Below, one piece after another: positions 44,326 to 54,746 of a DNA stretch of 64,000 nt (its first letter is position 1; every line of letters starts with the position of its first letter). The translations under genes and the position numbers were made by a program. Where the stretch lies: assembly GCA_020744425.1 (NCBI GenBank), contig JAGMUV010000036.1, positions 372,001 through 436,000 of the forward strand, written 5' to 3'. The notes under the pieces were generated by a model. That model was not told where the DNA came from and searched no databases. It saw only the letters and a program-made list of their open reading frames with translations. This DNA is from Dactylonectria macrodidyma (Eukaryota > Ascomycota > Sordariomycetes > Hypocreales > Nectriaceae).

Positions 44326-45216
44326 CTAAGATTGCAATAGCCATTCAGCCATTTGCTCAATTGCAACCTTCGCCTCAGGAATTGGCATCACCGGCCAAAT
44401 ATGCACCATCTTGTCCACAAGGTAAAATTTGACCATATTACCCTGTTCTTTCGCACTCTCCACAAACTTCTTCGTATCCGGTGTGAGGAGATCCGCCCCG
44501 CCGGCGAAGACCACCATGGGTGGAAATCCCTTTAGGTTGCCATAGATAGGACTGAGCCGCGCGTCCGTGGTGTCGAGGTCAGGGCAGACGAGGCGCGTCA
44601 TCTCCTTGATGCCGGGGACATCCAGCCACGGATCTTTTTTGGCTGCATCAAGCAGGTCGGAATTGGTACAGTTGTAGTCGACACATGGTGAGATAAGAAG
44701 CATGCGTGTCGGACATGGACTGCCATTATCAGTGGCCTCTCGCGTAAGAGCGAGTGTCATCGTACCACCAGCCGAGTCACCACCACACCAGAATGGTTTC
44801 TCAGATGTTGCGGCGGCAGCAAGTTCATTGTACAATGGCCGCACCACTTTGTATATGTCCAGCAGATTGGACTCTGGCGCTAGGGGGTAGATGGGAACCG
44901 TAACAGTAGCGTTGACGCGTTTGGAGATGGCAGCGACAAGGCCCCAATGCTGTCTGGTCATGTTGAAGATGAAACCACCACCATGGAGGTAGAGTAGGCT
45001 GGCGGTGGGCTCAGCAAGCTTGGGCGAAAGCGTATAAACGATGTAGCCATGTTTCGACGATTCGTCAATCTTGAATTGCTCATAGAGCTTCTTAGGCGGC
45101 GCTGGATCCTGGTTTCGGCGGCGAACAGCTTTGTTCAAATTTTCTTCTGATTGGCATGTGCTCTTGGCCGTGAACCAAAGAAACCAGGTTAATAGGTAGC
45201 TTTGAACACTAGGCAT
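44326..45216 (-). CDS. Alpha/beta-hydrolase fold-3 esterase (HSL family)
   Basis: Intact intronless 296-aa frame from ATG 45216. It shows the hormone-sensitive-lipase family pattern: oxyanion-hole HGGG (78-81), nucleophile motif GDSAG with Ser 148, acid Asp 242 (GADLL) and His 272 (MVHIW). A short hydrophobic N terminus (residues 6-18) may anchor it or act as a signal. The family hydrolyses carboxyl esters of small acyl or aromatic substrates; this substrate is not predictable. A 945 bp transposon-like insertion begins 75 bp upstream of the ATG and has replaced its promoter context. Confidence 0.88.
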   Translation of the reverse strand: MPSVQSYLLTWFLWFTAKSTCQSEENLNKAVRRRNQDPAPPKKLYEQFKIDESSKHGYIVYTLSPKLAEPTASLLYLHGGGFIFNMTRQHWGLVAAISKRVNATVTVPIYPLAPESNLLDIYKVVRPLYNELAAAATSEKPFWCGGDSAGGTMTLALTREATDNGSPCPTRMLLISPCVDYNCTNSDLLDAAKKDPWLDVPGIKEMTRLVCPDLDTTDARLSPIYGNLKGFPPMVVFAGGADLLTPDTKKFVESAKEQGNMVKFYLVDKMVHIWPVMPIPEAKVAIEQMAEWLLQS

Positions 45217-45290
45217 TGTGTTTGAGATGTATTACATAACGTGCAGATGGAGGATGAAACAGTAAGTGGGGGCTGCAGCTATTTAAGAAT

Positions 45291-46235
45291 GGGAATTGAT
45301 AGGGGGGCATGATGTTTTTGATACGGGGGCATGACTTTTTACAACACCCTATTGGCTGATTTTTCCTCGACCCATAAATACTTTCTCGCGAAGGCGGTGT
45401 GACTAGCTGTCTTAACAGCACCTTTTCTTCCTTGAAGTCTTGGGCCTCTGGATCTCGACGTGTCGGGACATATTAAGAGGTCTTACTCTCGATTGCAAGA
45501 TGGACACTCTATTACTCGCTCGTAAGAAAAACATCCGGCACTCTATTCTCTAACCACCATAGAAGGAAGAACATGCTCGTCACTGTCAACTGGCTCCCAT
45601 TTCCTCGTCCTCCAGATGCTGGCCTGCGTCCTCCGACCGCTGGCACGCATCCCTGTTGTTCTTCCAGGTCCGAGAGTGACTAATTGACTACATGCACGGC
45701 GCCGGGTTGATATGCTAACCTGACTACTGGCCTGCATATTACTCAGTTGGCTTGCTTCCAGCGCAAGCTTGGCGAGTGTGGATTTATTTCGAATTCCAAT
45801 GGCCGACTTCGCGTACGCCCTGTTGGCTGACTTTCTGGCGCGTTGGCAAGCTGACTGGTGGCTTGCGGATCTCTAAATCTGACTTGTCGGCTTGTTCGCT
45901 GTCGTTTTTCGCGATGTAATTGGGGCTACAGCTTCACGATCTGCGAATCCCTACACGTCGTTCAAGCGGTACTAGCCGAGGTGCGACATCGTGGAGGCGT
46001 TGGAAGTTGGCTGATCAAGGCAGGAGGACGCATCCACGGGCCAAAAGCGATCATGGCCGGTTTGGTAGCCAAGGTAGAAATGTGGAGAGCTTGAGCTTGA
46101 GGTACTTGCAGTGTCGGCGGCAGAATCCAAGTTACACTAACAGATAAAAATTGGACGAATCACAGCTCATAAAAGTCATGCCCCCGTAAGGTCATGCCCC
46201 CGTATCAAGAACATCATGCCCCCCTATCAATTCCC
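45291..46235. mobile_element. Non-autonomous element with 8 bp TSD upstream of the esterase
   Basis: 945 bp with terminal inverted repeats GGGAATTGATAGGGGGGCAT / complement and a perfect 8 bp duplication TTAAGAAT (45283-45290 and 46236-46243). GGGGGCATGA-type subrepeats occur two to three times at each end. The 8 bp TSD suggests hAT, but the ends lack the CAGG start seen in the other four, so superfamily is uncertain. Its interior has no recognisable coding sequence. Confidence 0.82.
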
Positions 46236-46243
46236 TTAAGAAT

Positions 46244-46785
46244 TCAATATGAACGCGGGCCGGCGAGCGCCGAGGTCGGCTTTTCAAGGGGCGCCGACGT
46301 TATCGCCTATACCCTTGTAAGATGTTGTTGGCTCTTGTCCACAGCGCTAGCGGGGTTGAAATAAAAAATCCCCCGCTCTGCAAGGGTTTGTAGGTCGTGC
46401 CAATCTCCTTGAGTGTGGTGATGCTTGTGGAGCACATCGGGCACAGCTGCTCACAACAGGGCGTTCCACAGGCGAGCTGAAGCGCTTCAAAGAAACGTTG
46501 AACTCTGATCGACATGGATTCCAGTCACTACCTCGACTCCATCCGCGCTTGATGACGTCCTAGAGTATAATCGGCGGCGAAGGCGGCTGGGGACCTGCGA
46601 GGGGAAAACAATGACGATCATTTTGGGCATTTCTTTTATGTTGGAAGAGTGCGTTTCTGTCGCGATGACCTTGACAGGCGGGGATGCAATATCCCGGCTT
46701 TCCGGCGCATGGGTGAGTGCGCTACTGCACGGGGTTGAGGGATAATTAACTATGGGGAGCTGCATGAATGTTGGCCTTTCACATA
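46244..46785. other. Unrecognised, overlapping minus-strand frames
   Basis: Frames 46300-46515 and 46487-46765 on the minus strand overlap in different phases. The first is Cys-containing (CEQLCPMC) and could be a remnant of a zinc-binding protein. I cannot assign a family or a splice model. Confidence 0.3.
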
Positions 46786-46793
46786 ATTACATA

Positions 46794-47083
46794 CGGAGGA
46801 CCCATTTCAAAAGTCTTTGCTCATGCTAAGGGCGCCACACCCTCGAAACCCTGCTGGGTACCTGACGATACATTCAGCTTCATAGCTACAGGCTACTATC
46901 CGCTAAATCTACCGCAGGTTTAGTGGTGCTAGACCTATATTATGTACAGCTAGTGGGCCAAGCGCGCCATAATACAGGACCTCTTTTAGCGTCAACACTC
47001 GTAAGGTGTACTCAATGTTCTTTTGACAAGAAGAAAAAAAATGTGGCTTGTATGCAGGCGAAGACTTTTGAAATGGTCCTCCG
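46794..47083. repeat. MITE with TA target (Tc1/mariner or pogo type)
   Basis: 290 bp with inverted ends CGGAGGACC(C)ATTTCAAAAG / complement, flanked by TA at 46792-46793 and 47084-47085. The arms match over about 28 bp with one gap and one substitution. No coding capacity. Confidence 0.7.
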
Positions 47084-47085
47084 TA

Positions 47086-47879
47086 CATAGGCACAGATGT
47101 ACAGGGGCAACTGAAACCAAGTGCCGCTTGTCGTCACAAACATTTCTCATCACTATTTGCTCGCTGCATGAGCAAAAATAGCCATTGGTTAAATGACTTG
47201 GCCAACAAACGGAGCCCCCGATTTAGGCCATCCCTGTACGAAATACGGAGTACAGTAGCATTGCAATGGCCCTGCCGTAATCTGATACCGGCGACGGTTT
47301 CTCATCCTAGTATGGCGACCAACAAACTCCCACAACTCCTCTAGGCTGCAGCTTGGGTTACAGTTTTGAAATCAGCCAACCTACGAAGTAACAATTGCAC
47401 GTTGGTTAACCCTGATGAACCCCGAACCAGGATTTAACGTTACATTTTACAAGATTCTCCACCAGGGCGCCAGGATCTATGACGCTAGTAATACGGCCTC
47501 GCATCCTGGAATGCCGCCGTGAGAGTGCTCGGCTGGCCGTATTCTCTAATTACTTCGTACTTCGTACAGTATGTATGTGCACGAATGCGAGGATCTACAT
47601 GTACAAAGGAACTGAGTGCTTGTGTCTAGTACAGTACGTACGTACCTACATGCATATCATATCGCATTATTTCCTACGGAGTACGGAGTAGAGTTGTCGC
47701 TGATTAATTAGCGCTCACGCCAGGAAGACAGAGTCGCCCTTTCCTCAAACATATTGACGAGACCCTTGTGAATTGCGGACGCGTGGCTGGTAAGAGAATC
47801 GGGGGTACGTTACCGCCTGCAGCCTTCGCACCGAGCCCGTCATGGTCGTTTGTGGTACCTGTCTACTACGTAGTAAGGT
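47086..47879. other. No gene seen; TACGGAGTA-type motifs
   Basis: Several TACGGAGTA strings (near 47243, 47674 and 47681) and ACTTCGTAC/GTACGTAC runs. These short palindromic motifs recur without a larger structure I can define. Confidence 0.35.
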
Positions 47880-48090
47880 GGACGTGCCTGTGAACTAATC
47901 TTATTTGCCATCTTTCGAAGCGGCGGGTGGTCTGTCACCAGGCAGCCTGCTCCGACAGCCAAACCTTGTTCAATTGTTGACCACATCACGCTTCAGCTAG
48001 TCAGTCATTGACGAAGGAATTTAAGACAGGGAAACTCACAAAGAAAGTCTGGGTCTGTAGTGTTTTTGCAGTAGGCAAATCGAACAACCG
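47880..48090 (-). pseudogene. Rhodopsin-family gene fragment, divergent copy
   Basis: Two exons matching exons 4 and 5 of the rhodopsin-family gene at 53267-54612 can be read on the minus strand, separated by an intron-like GTGAG.. sequence: one with an NTTDPDFL-type end, the next starting before WSTIEQGLAV. The protein similarity is moderate and the DNA is clearly more diverged than the copy at 48445-49670. Nothing upstream or downstream of these exons is preserved. Confidence 0.6.
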
Positions 48091-48444
48091 TAGGTTTTAC
48101 CGAACCTTTCCACTAAACACGTTTGAAACGCGGCAGGTCTGAGTGATTGAGATTCTCGGGCCTTAGTCTTCGCTTGCACGTCTCTCTTCTAATTTGTACA
48201 TCACCACGCGCAGTCTCTCACCTCTCTGTACTCATCGTACCTTTTGGCGGCTAGCCAAGCAAGTCGTTAAGGCCTTGATAAACCGCTATGTGCTCTATCG
48301 GGCCCGCCGCGCTCTATCTCAATTCATCCTTCGATCCCTTCGTACCTCAAGAGGCGAATGCTAGGCAGATTTATACGTTGATGGGGCAAGTTACAACTCC
48401 ACATACCAGGCTCGAGCTCGTCGACTGACGCTTCATTACTAGTC

Positions 48445-49670
48445 GCGCATTGGCTGGGTATATATGCATGGATTGCGCTAAGTGTTGATTTTTTTCGGAC
48501 ATACAGAGCTAACTTACAGATAGCTACATGCCATAGAGCGATCACCTTGCCTTACTAATGAGGCGCATCTTTGGGATAGGCCAACATCTCCTCGCTTCCT
48601 CCATTTGAATCTTGGCCTCGTCCGCCAAGGTTCCCGCCCATCGCATCCTCGCTGCCTAGCTGGCATGGCTGCGCTCCTTGAAAGGTAATCTTGCTTGCAA
48701 TCTTTCGATATATCTGACCGAGTGTCGCAAAACAGCCCGCTGCGACAGCCAGCCCTTGTTCGACCGTTGACCAAATCACGATCGTGATAGTCTCGTCTCC
48801 AACTGGTCAGCCATTTGTGACAAATGAATTGTAGAGAGACTCACAGAGAAAGTCCGGGTTTTTGGCTCTATGGCAGTAGCAGATCCGAATGACTGTAGCA
48901 ACACTGGCCCTAAACAAGTTGTCAGTTGGATCGGCTACAATTGAGAGGGTCATTACATACACACAGGCCAGAGCCATAATGGGTATATGTAAAACCTTTT
49001 TGCGTTTTGCTAATGATGCGATTGTGGCGGGACAGGGGTTAGATAGGGTTGTGGGGACTAGAGATTCAACTCTCTAGGTCTCAGGATTTTCCTAGGGATT
49101 TTTTCAAGGGCATCATCATCAGGACATCAGCTTCAACAGCTGGGGAGGCAGAGAAGCCTCTCAGCTGCGGGATTCAACGGCACTGTTATTTTCTAGACTG
49201 TATGACTATCAATTTCATTACGGATTTCCTGCTTTCTATCAGACCTCTTTTAATCCGGCCGAACACGCCCTCTTCCTGCGAGCCGACCGACTGCGTCCGC
49301 GGTCTTCCACCCAAGCCCGGATCTGCCGCTGCAACCTTCATCTTTTCGAGCCTTGCCACAATCCGCAGCGGCGATCCAACCCGACAGAGTGTCTAATTAG
49401 ACACTTTCCTAGCTATCTTGAAGAGACCGGCCCGTCATCTTCACCTGCGGTGGTGCTGGAAGCAGCCGCTGTCGACCTCTGCTTGAGGCGGCGAGACGGC
49501 GTCAGTCGCGATTGGCCCCAGCGGCCCCGGAAAGATAGCAAGCCATTTGGGTGTGGTTTCATCCTCGTCCGCGAAGGTCGTTTCACTAATAGCAGCTTAC
49601 AGATGACATATATCGAGAGGAAGGTGAACGCGAAATCGCAGATGATGCCCTGGCCACCGTACACGTATCT
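48445..49670 (-). pseudogene. Inverted partial duplicate of the rhodopsin-family gene
   Basis: On the minus strand this repeats 54068-54725 (exon 3 second half to the 3' flank) at high identity. The last 75 codons differ by a few residues and a 6 bp deletion. It starts abruptly at 49670, joined to Copia gag sequence, so it has no start codon or N-terminal half. A 572 bp insertion (49014-49585) interrupts exon 3. It is an incomplete pseudogene created by segmental duplication in inverted orientation about 5 kb away. Confidence 0.82.
49014..49585. mobile_element. 572 bp insertion of unknown type in the duplicate
   Basis: Comparison with 54130-54170 shows this segment is extra. It starts TGATGCG, ends TCGTTTCA and is flanked by CTAA on both sides (49010-49013 and 49586-49589). 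TG..CA ends with a 4-5 bp duplication suggest a solo LTR, but inner features are not diagnostic. No coding sequence recognised. Confidence 0.55.
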
Positions 49671-50249
49671 CGCGGTACACTCGGCGAGCCTTCTGTTTGC
49701 GCTCGCTTTCTACAAGATAGAACTCGTCATAAAGTGACTGAATCCACTCCGCGAGAGACTTCTCATCCGAGCAGTGGTGCCGGGAGTGGGTTTCGTCGAT
49801 CGTATCCATAACCCAATCCTCAATTGTCTTCAGCTTCTTAACGTTTTGTTGATGTAGCTTGCTACGATGCTCGTAATTTACCCACAGCGCGTTGTACGTT
49901 CGGAGACCCTTCTCGGTCAGCTCGTCGACGTCTTGGGCTTGGATAGTTATGTCATCCCCTTCTTGAAAGGTTTGGTCGTCGTCATCTATGTGGGCTACGA
50001 TCGTATTGGTGCTTTGGGTCGAGGTCGATGGAGTGTTGGCGAGCGTTCCGCGACTGCTTGACGCGTGTTTCTTGAGGAACTTCTTGATATCCCGGGGGAA
50101 TTGATGCCTTCAGTACCAACTCCGGCTTATTGGTCTTCGTAGGGTCAAGGAAGTCCCAGAGGCTCTCTCTTGGCCTTTGTCTTCAGTGTTTTGAACCAGG
50201 TGATCTAGTCTTGTCCGGTGACTAGTATGGTGTTTTGCCTAGTTGACAT
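49671..50249 (-). pseudogene. Ty1/Copia gag, 5' fragment
   Basis: From the ATG at 50249 the frame resembles the start of fungal Copia gag (TWFKTLKTKAK, then in a shifted frame LWDFLDPTKTN, and further on a region ending in DDEKSLAEW-like and ARRVYRE). TAG at 50205-50207 sits where Trp is common. At least one frameshift near 50150. It is cut at 49671, directly next to the duplicated rhodopsin segment. Protease, integrase and RT are absent. Confidence 0.65.
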
Positions 50250-50677
50250 AGTTCTCGGCGAGTGTTCGGCGAATGCTCGCTTGCAATCCGTGCTCGGTTA
50301 GCTATTCGATCGGATAGTGGATATAGCGTATGAGACTCTTAATTGTTGAGTTTTTAACCATTAGGCCAAGAACGCAGCGCGCTACTTATGTAGCGCCTTA
50401 TAGCCCTAATCCGGGTTATGCCCAATCAAACAAATCTTGACTCTTCATTGATCGCAGGTTCTGTATGAATTTAGACTTTGACGAAAGTCCAAGCAGTCCA
50501 TGCTCTGCATATTCCTCAATGGGTTCCTCCGGGATATTATCATATCTTCAAAGAAAATCTCTACTCCTAAATACCCGGCTTGATTGCCATAAAGCCATTG
50601 ATAACACATGAAAAACAGGCTCTATTAAGACCTAAATCAATGGATCGAGTCACCTCGCTGCTGCTCTATCACTTTAC
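50250..50677. other. No gene seen; possible Copia 5' untranslated/LTR remnant
   Basis: Immediately upstream of the Copia gag start, so it may include LTR or leader sequence; no LTR ends were resolved. A perfect short palindrome lies near 50380-50400 (GCGCTACTTATGTAGCGC). Confidence 0.35.
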
Positions 50678-51298
50678 CTACTCATTTGCCTTTTTCATTT
50701 CTTCATAAAGCCGTTTTACAGCGGGGTGCTTCTCGAGAGACTCGTCGTTCTTATCCACCACTTCCAATGTTCTTATTCTTCTTAAACTGCAGAGACCCGC
50801 TATGCCAGGGTCCGCCATAAACTCGTGCACCGACGTATTCTCGAATATATTCCGATCAAGGCAGATCCGCAAAAACCGAAGCCTCCGGCACTCGTTGAGG
50901 AGTTGAACGCATCTCACATGCGAAGAGGGCAATATAGGACCGCTGTCATTCATGCTCTCCCAAGAGAACTGCAGTGAAGTGATATTACTGCGTCCAATGT
51001 GGCCGACTGCAACAAGAAATTTTATAACGTTGTCTATATCGCCCAAACAAAAGGTTGTGTTGCGATATGCAGATGGTAGAGCTTCTTGGCGTGTTTGCCT
51101 GCTGACTGCCAAAATAGCTGGTTCTTTCCCCAGTTCGAAGAAGAAACCGCTAGGATCCCCTACACGTGCGGGGAAGATGGGGTGGTCAAAAGCATCGATC
51201 CACAACTCTCTCTGAGGCAGGGCGAAGCTGTAGATCCTCTCACGCAGCTCTCTCGGTAACTTGGGAAATGGGCAGTTATCGTAGGAAGTGTCGATGGA
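50678..51298 (-). CDS. 2EXR-domain protein (5' end uncertain)
   Basis: The frame is open from about 51298 to the stop at 50678 (about 206 codons). The start of the readable part, FPKLPRELRERIYSFAL followed by the PAILAVSRQTRQEAL block, is the typical start of fungal 2EXR (PF20150) proteins, which resemble F-box-like helical folds. Their function is unknown. The codon before the readable part is TAG, and AG just there could be a splice acceptor, so an upstream exon may exist; I could not define it. The frame downstream is intact. Confidence 0.6.
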   Translation of the reverse strand, partial: SIDTSYDNCPFPKLPRELRERIYSFALPQRELWIDAFDHPIFPARVGDPSGFFFELGKEPAILAVSRQTRQEALPSAYRNTTFCLGDIDNVIKFLVAVGHIGRSNITSLQFSWESMNDSGPILPSSHVRCVQLLNECRRLRFLRICLDRNIFENTSVHEFMADPGIAGLCSLRRIRTLEVVDKNDESLEKHPAVKRLYEEMKKANE

Positions 51299-51526
51299 CG
51301 GGAACTATTGATGTTCAGCTGACTCCTATAAAGTCATGTTCCGGGCGGCACACCTTGGCAGCTGATATGGCCCATGATGCTTCAGTTTCTGTGAAAAGAA
51401 GCGGCAGGAAAAATCCACCGTTGCAACTGATGTCGATGGAATATCTGTAGAAACCTACATGGTCTGCCCGCGTCATGGCGACCTTATTCCCCTCATACTC
51501 AATGACCTAACAATGGCTAGATTAGT
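51299..51526. other. No gene seen
   Basis: May contain the missing first exon of the 2EXR gene; no confident model. Confidence 0.3.
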
Positions 51527-51820
51527 TTAGTTGGGCCTAGACAAACGGGAGCTCACCAAATTTTCCCCCATTTTTGGAAGAACACGAGAAGTTTTGGCCA
51601 TTCGACGGTGGGTTGGGTTGGTCTCGTTCAGCTCTTCGTATTTTCGGGACAATTGCTCTTCGTATTCTCGGAACAATCGCCCCAAGGTGTTATCAGGCAC
51701 GGGCTTGAGGTCAGAGTAGAAGCGTTCTGTAGCTGGGTCGGGTGGGGTCATCGAGTTTGCTGTGAATCCCAGCCTCTCTTCCATCTCTGTTAGACTTAGT
51801 CTAGACGTGAACTTGGCCAT
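51527..51820 (-). CDS. Small hypothetical protein (97 aa)
   Basis: ATG at 51820 is preferred over the upstream TTG/ATG because the protein from there is compositionally uniform: Glu/Arg-rich, probably helical (REYEEQLSRKYEEL). No known domain is recognised. It could be a fragment of a larger gene. Downstream region up to 53266 has no clear gene. Confidence 0.35.
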   Translation of the reverse strand: MAKFTSRLSLTEMEERLGFTANSMTPPDPATERFYSDLKPVPDNTLGRLFREYEEQLSRKYEELNETNPTHRRMAKTSRVLPKMGENLVSSRLSRPN

Positions 51821-51994
51821 GGTGAATGTTTGATGTTCCAAGGGAGATTTCTCACTGGTCGGAGACTTGTCTGATGCCTTGCTATACCAGTGCCGACTTA
51901 CTCCTGTCCACACGGCGCCCAGGTCTCACACGACCCTCAGACACTGGAACGAGTTGGAACCGGTTGGATCCAAACCCAATCAACTGGACGTCTG

Positions 51995-52133
51995 AATCTC
52001 CTTGACTGTGCAAACGCTTGTGGAGCACCTTTGGGACATCTCCTGGTTGACAGGACTAAGCTATTTCAGGGTAGTTTTGCTTTTGCTGAAGTCCCCTGGG
52101 TGCTCCACAAGCGTTTGCACAGTCAAGGAGATT
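51995..52133. repeat. Perfect 35 bp inverted repeat with 69 bp loop
   Basis: 51995-52029 and 52099-52133 are exact reverse complements (core CTTGTGGAGCACC / GGTGCTCCACAAG). Weaker inverted similarity of GTTGGA-type sequence continues outward to about 51947 and 52215, so this may be the centre of a foldback MITE. No target duplication was found. Confidence 0.65.
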
Positions 52134-52215
52134 GGCTGGTTGCCAAGCACGGGGAGCGAGATCTCCGTTGAGTTGGACCCACAGTTGGAGAATCCAACGG
52201 CTCCAACGATTGGAA

Positions 52216-53266
52216 GTAGTTGGTTGATTACGCACTCTGCGCCTGTCTCCACTGAACTGGGTCGTAATTATGGAGTAGGTCCCACAAATCTTTCCAACAA
52301 AGCTAGGCGGGGTTCGGTAGAGTCCAAATCCTTGACATCAGCTCATGTGCTCCGGGGAAGTGAGGAGGCCATCCCGAGTGGGTCAGACTCTGTTGGTCGA
52401 GCCCATGTCCGTCGTCCACCCTTTACTCGTGGGGAAACACGCGCTAAAGGTAACTAACTACCAACGTAGGTGGTACAGTGGCAACCGCGATACCTGTCGC
52501 CAATTCATATATTAAACGGTTTTCGGCACAGACATATTTTACTAATCTTATAGCTTAGTCCGCCGATTCTAGCTCTTGTTTGGTCTGCCCGTCGCCATCG
52601 TCCGTGCGGATAACCGATCAACATTGGATGATTGCGACAAGTTTGTCGGGCGCTACTGTATCACAGAGCGATCCTCCAATCCGAGGAAAGGATCGTGTCG
52701 CTGATGCTGCTTTCATGGGGAGCCCCCCGCCCGCTAATTTACTGAGTTTGGCCCCCCCCCCCCCCCCGCTCCCGTGCATGGTCAACATCCGTGCACGACG
52801 TATCGGCAATAACTTCGGACCAACACGTCCCAGGGTTGATAGACAGCTTGCCCCATAACGCCAAACGGATAAGCTCCTTCTCCTTTTAGCATAGATGGAG
52901 AAGCAAACATTCATGATGTGTGGACGGAGTCGACGGACAGTGCTCCGTAAGTTTGGGCGGGGATAGCGCCTCAGCCACTTGGCGGCGCTAGAGACAACAG
53001 GAGACAACGTACTCAATTTCCACATTGAAGATGAAACCAGGGTTCTTGACATGATCTCATTAAGACGAGGACTGGTGCAAACATACGGATCATCGTAGGA
53101 ATGCGGGAGGGTGTTTTACTAGTAGCAAAGGAGCTCATCTTCGTCGTTCAGTCTCATTGTTGAAGATAAGAAAGCCAATGTTCTTTCAAGAGAGCACAGG
53201 CAGTCTCGAGATTCTACTGTCCCAATTCCCCCTTTTTTCTTCTTATTTCTTCAAATCCTCGCCATC
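52216..53266. other. No supported gene; C16 homopolymer
   Basis: Contains a run of 16 C (52752-52767). The minus-strand frame 52618-53052 (144 codons) crosses that run and has Arg/Ser-rich composition without a recognisable domain. The last 100 bp are pyrimidine-rich and are the likely promoter/leader of the rhodopsin-family gene. Confidence 0.4.
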
Positions 53267-54612
53267 ATGGAGCTACCATCAGCCAAGGCAGGTATGAAAC
53301 CTGTTGACAATCGAGCAGCAGTCCTAGTAGCCGTTTGCTGCACTTTGCTGCCTGTGGCCACCGTGCCAGCTGTACTCAGATTCAGGGTGGTCATCAATTC
53401 AATCTGGGGCGTCGATTGAGTTGAAACAGGGGTGGCACGGTCTGTTATATGGCACGCGCACGCTCGCACGGTGCACATAGTGATCTTTTGTCCACCGGAG
53501 GAGCGATTGAATTGAATTGATGACCACCCTGCTCAGATTCCATTTACGCATTATCGGGGGCAGTTTTGGGAAAGATGACTGGTGTATGCTAATCGGCTTG
53601 GTATGAATCGAGTCATGTTCTCTATCTACCGATATTCCGGCTAATCGTTGTCGATCTCGCAGTTATCCTTTATTTGTTCTGTTACTTGTGCACTCCTCGG
53701 TATTCACTTTGGCGCCGGTGAACACCTCATTGATCTGCCAGATGAAAACAGGCGACGTGCCATCCAAGTAAGTCTGAGAAGAACATGCATACCCGACCCG
53801 TGTTTTTCTAACAGGGGCAGTGCTGGTGGTTATGTTACCTTTGGTACGCTGTTACCATGACATCTACTAAGGTCTCCATCGGCATCCTTATGCTAAGAAT
53901 TGTGCAACAAAAGTCCCACAAGAACTTCTTTCGAGCTGGCATCGCCATCACGGCTATATCAGGGGTTGTATATTCACTCCTGACACTCTTTCAATGTCGG
54001 CCCGTATCGGCGTTCTGGGATGGAGATGGGGATCGATGCCTGAGCATGAATGTCGTCATTATAATCAGCTACGTGTACGGTGGCCAGGGCATCATCTGCG
54101 ATTTCGCGTTCACCTTCCTTTCGATATATGTCATCTGGAAGCTGCAATTAGCAAAACGCAAAAAGATTTTACTTATACCCATTATGGCTTTGGCCTGTGT
54201 GTAAGTAATAACGCTCTCAGTTACAGTCAACCTAGCTGATAACTTGTTCAGGGCCAGTGTCGCTACAGTCATTCGAATCTGCTACTGCCATAGAGCCAAT
54301 AACCCGGACTTTCTCTGTGAGTCTCTCTACAATTCATTTGTCATACATGGCTGACCAGTTGGAGACGAGACTATCACGATCGTGATTTGGTCAACGGTCG
54401 AACAAGGGCTGGCTGTCGCAGCGGGCTGTTTTGCGACACTCGGTCAGATATATCGAAAGATTGCAAGCAAGATTACCTTTCAAGGAGCGCAGCGATCTCA
54501 GTTAGGCAGCGAGGATGCGATGGGCGGGAACCTTGGCGGACGAGGCCAAGATTCAAATGGAGGAAGCGAGGAGATGTTGGCCTATGACTATCCCAAAGAT
54601 GCGCCTCATTAG
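53267..54612 (+). pseudogene. Fungal 7-TM rhodopsin-family (PF20684/PTH11-like) gene, split by a MITE
   Basis: Exons: 53267-53382 continued at 53540-53600 (same exon split by the MITE), 53663-53767, 53815-54200, 54252-54316, 54359-54612. Without the MITE and one target copy the product is 328 aa with seven hydrophobic segments, a WWLCYLWYAV region, a CRPVSAFW block after TM4 and a VEQGLAV block in TM7, as in the fungal rhodopsin/SAT4 group. The family consists of plasma-membrane sensors or unknown membrane proteins. All introns keep GT..AG borders. The MITE plus duplication adds 157 nt with stop codons in the first exon, so this allele should be non-functional. Confidence 0.85.
53383..53531. 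mobile_element. 149 bp hAT-type MITE in the rhodopsin-family exon
   Basis: Terminal inverted repeats CAGGGTGGTCATCAATTCAA / complement and a perfect 8 bp duplication CTCAGATT (53375-53382 and 53532-53539). Deleting it with one target copy restores the reading frame of the host exon. No coding capacity. Confidence 0.92.
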
Positions 54613-54746
54613 TAAGGCAAGGTGATCACTCTCTATGGCACGTAGCTATTTGTAAGCTAGCTCTGTATGTCTGAACAAAATCAACACTTCGCGCAATCCG
54701 TGCATAACCAGCTAATGCACAGCCGGTAAATGTGCAAGGGGACTTA

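Noticed and set aside
52618..53052. 144-codon minus frame as a gene
   Set aside because: Crosses a C16 homopolymer and has no recognisable domain; composition-driven.
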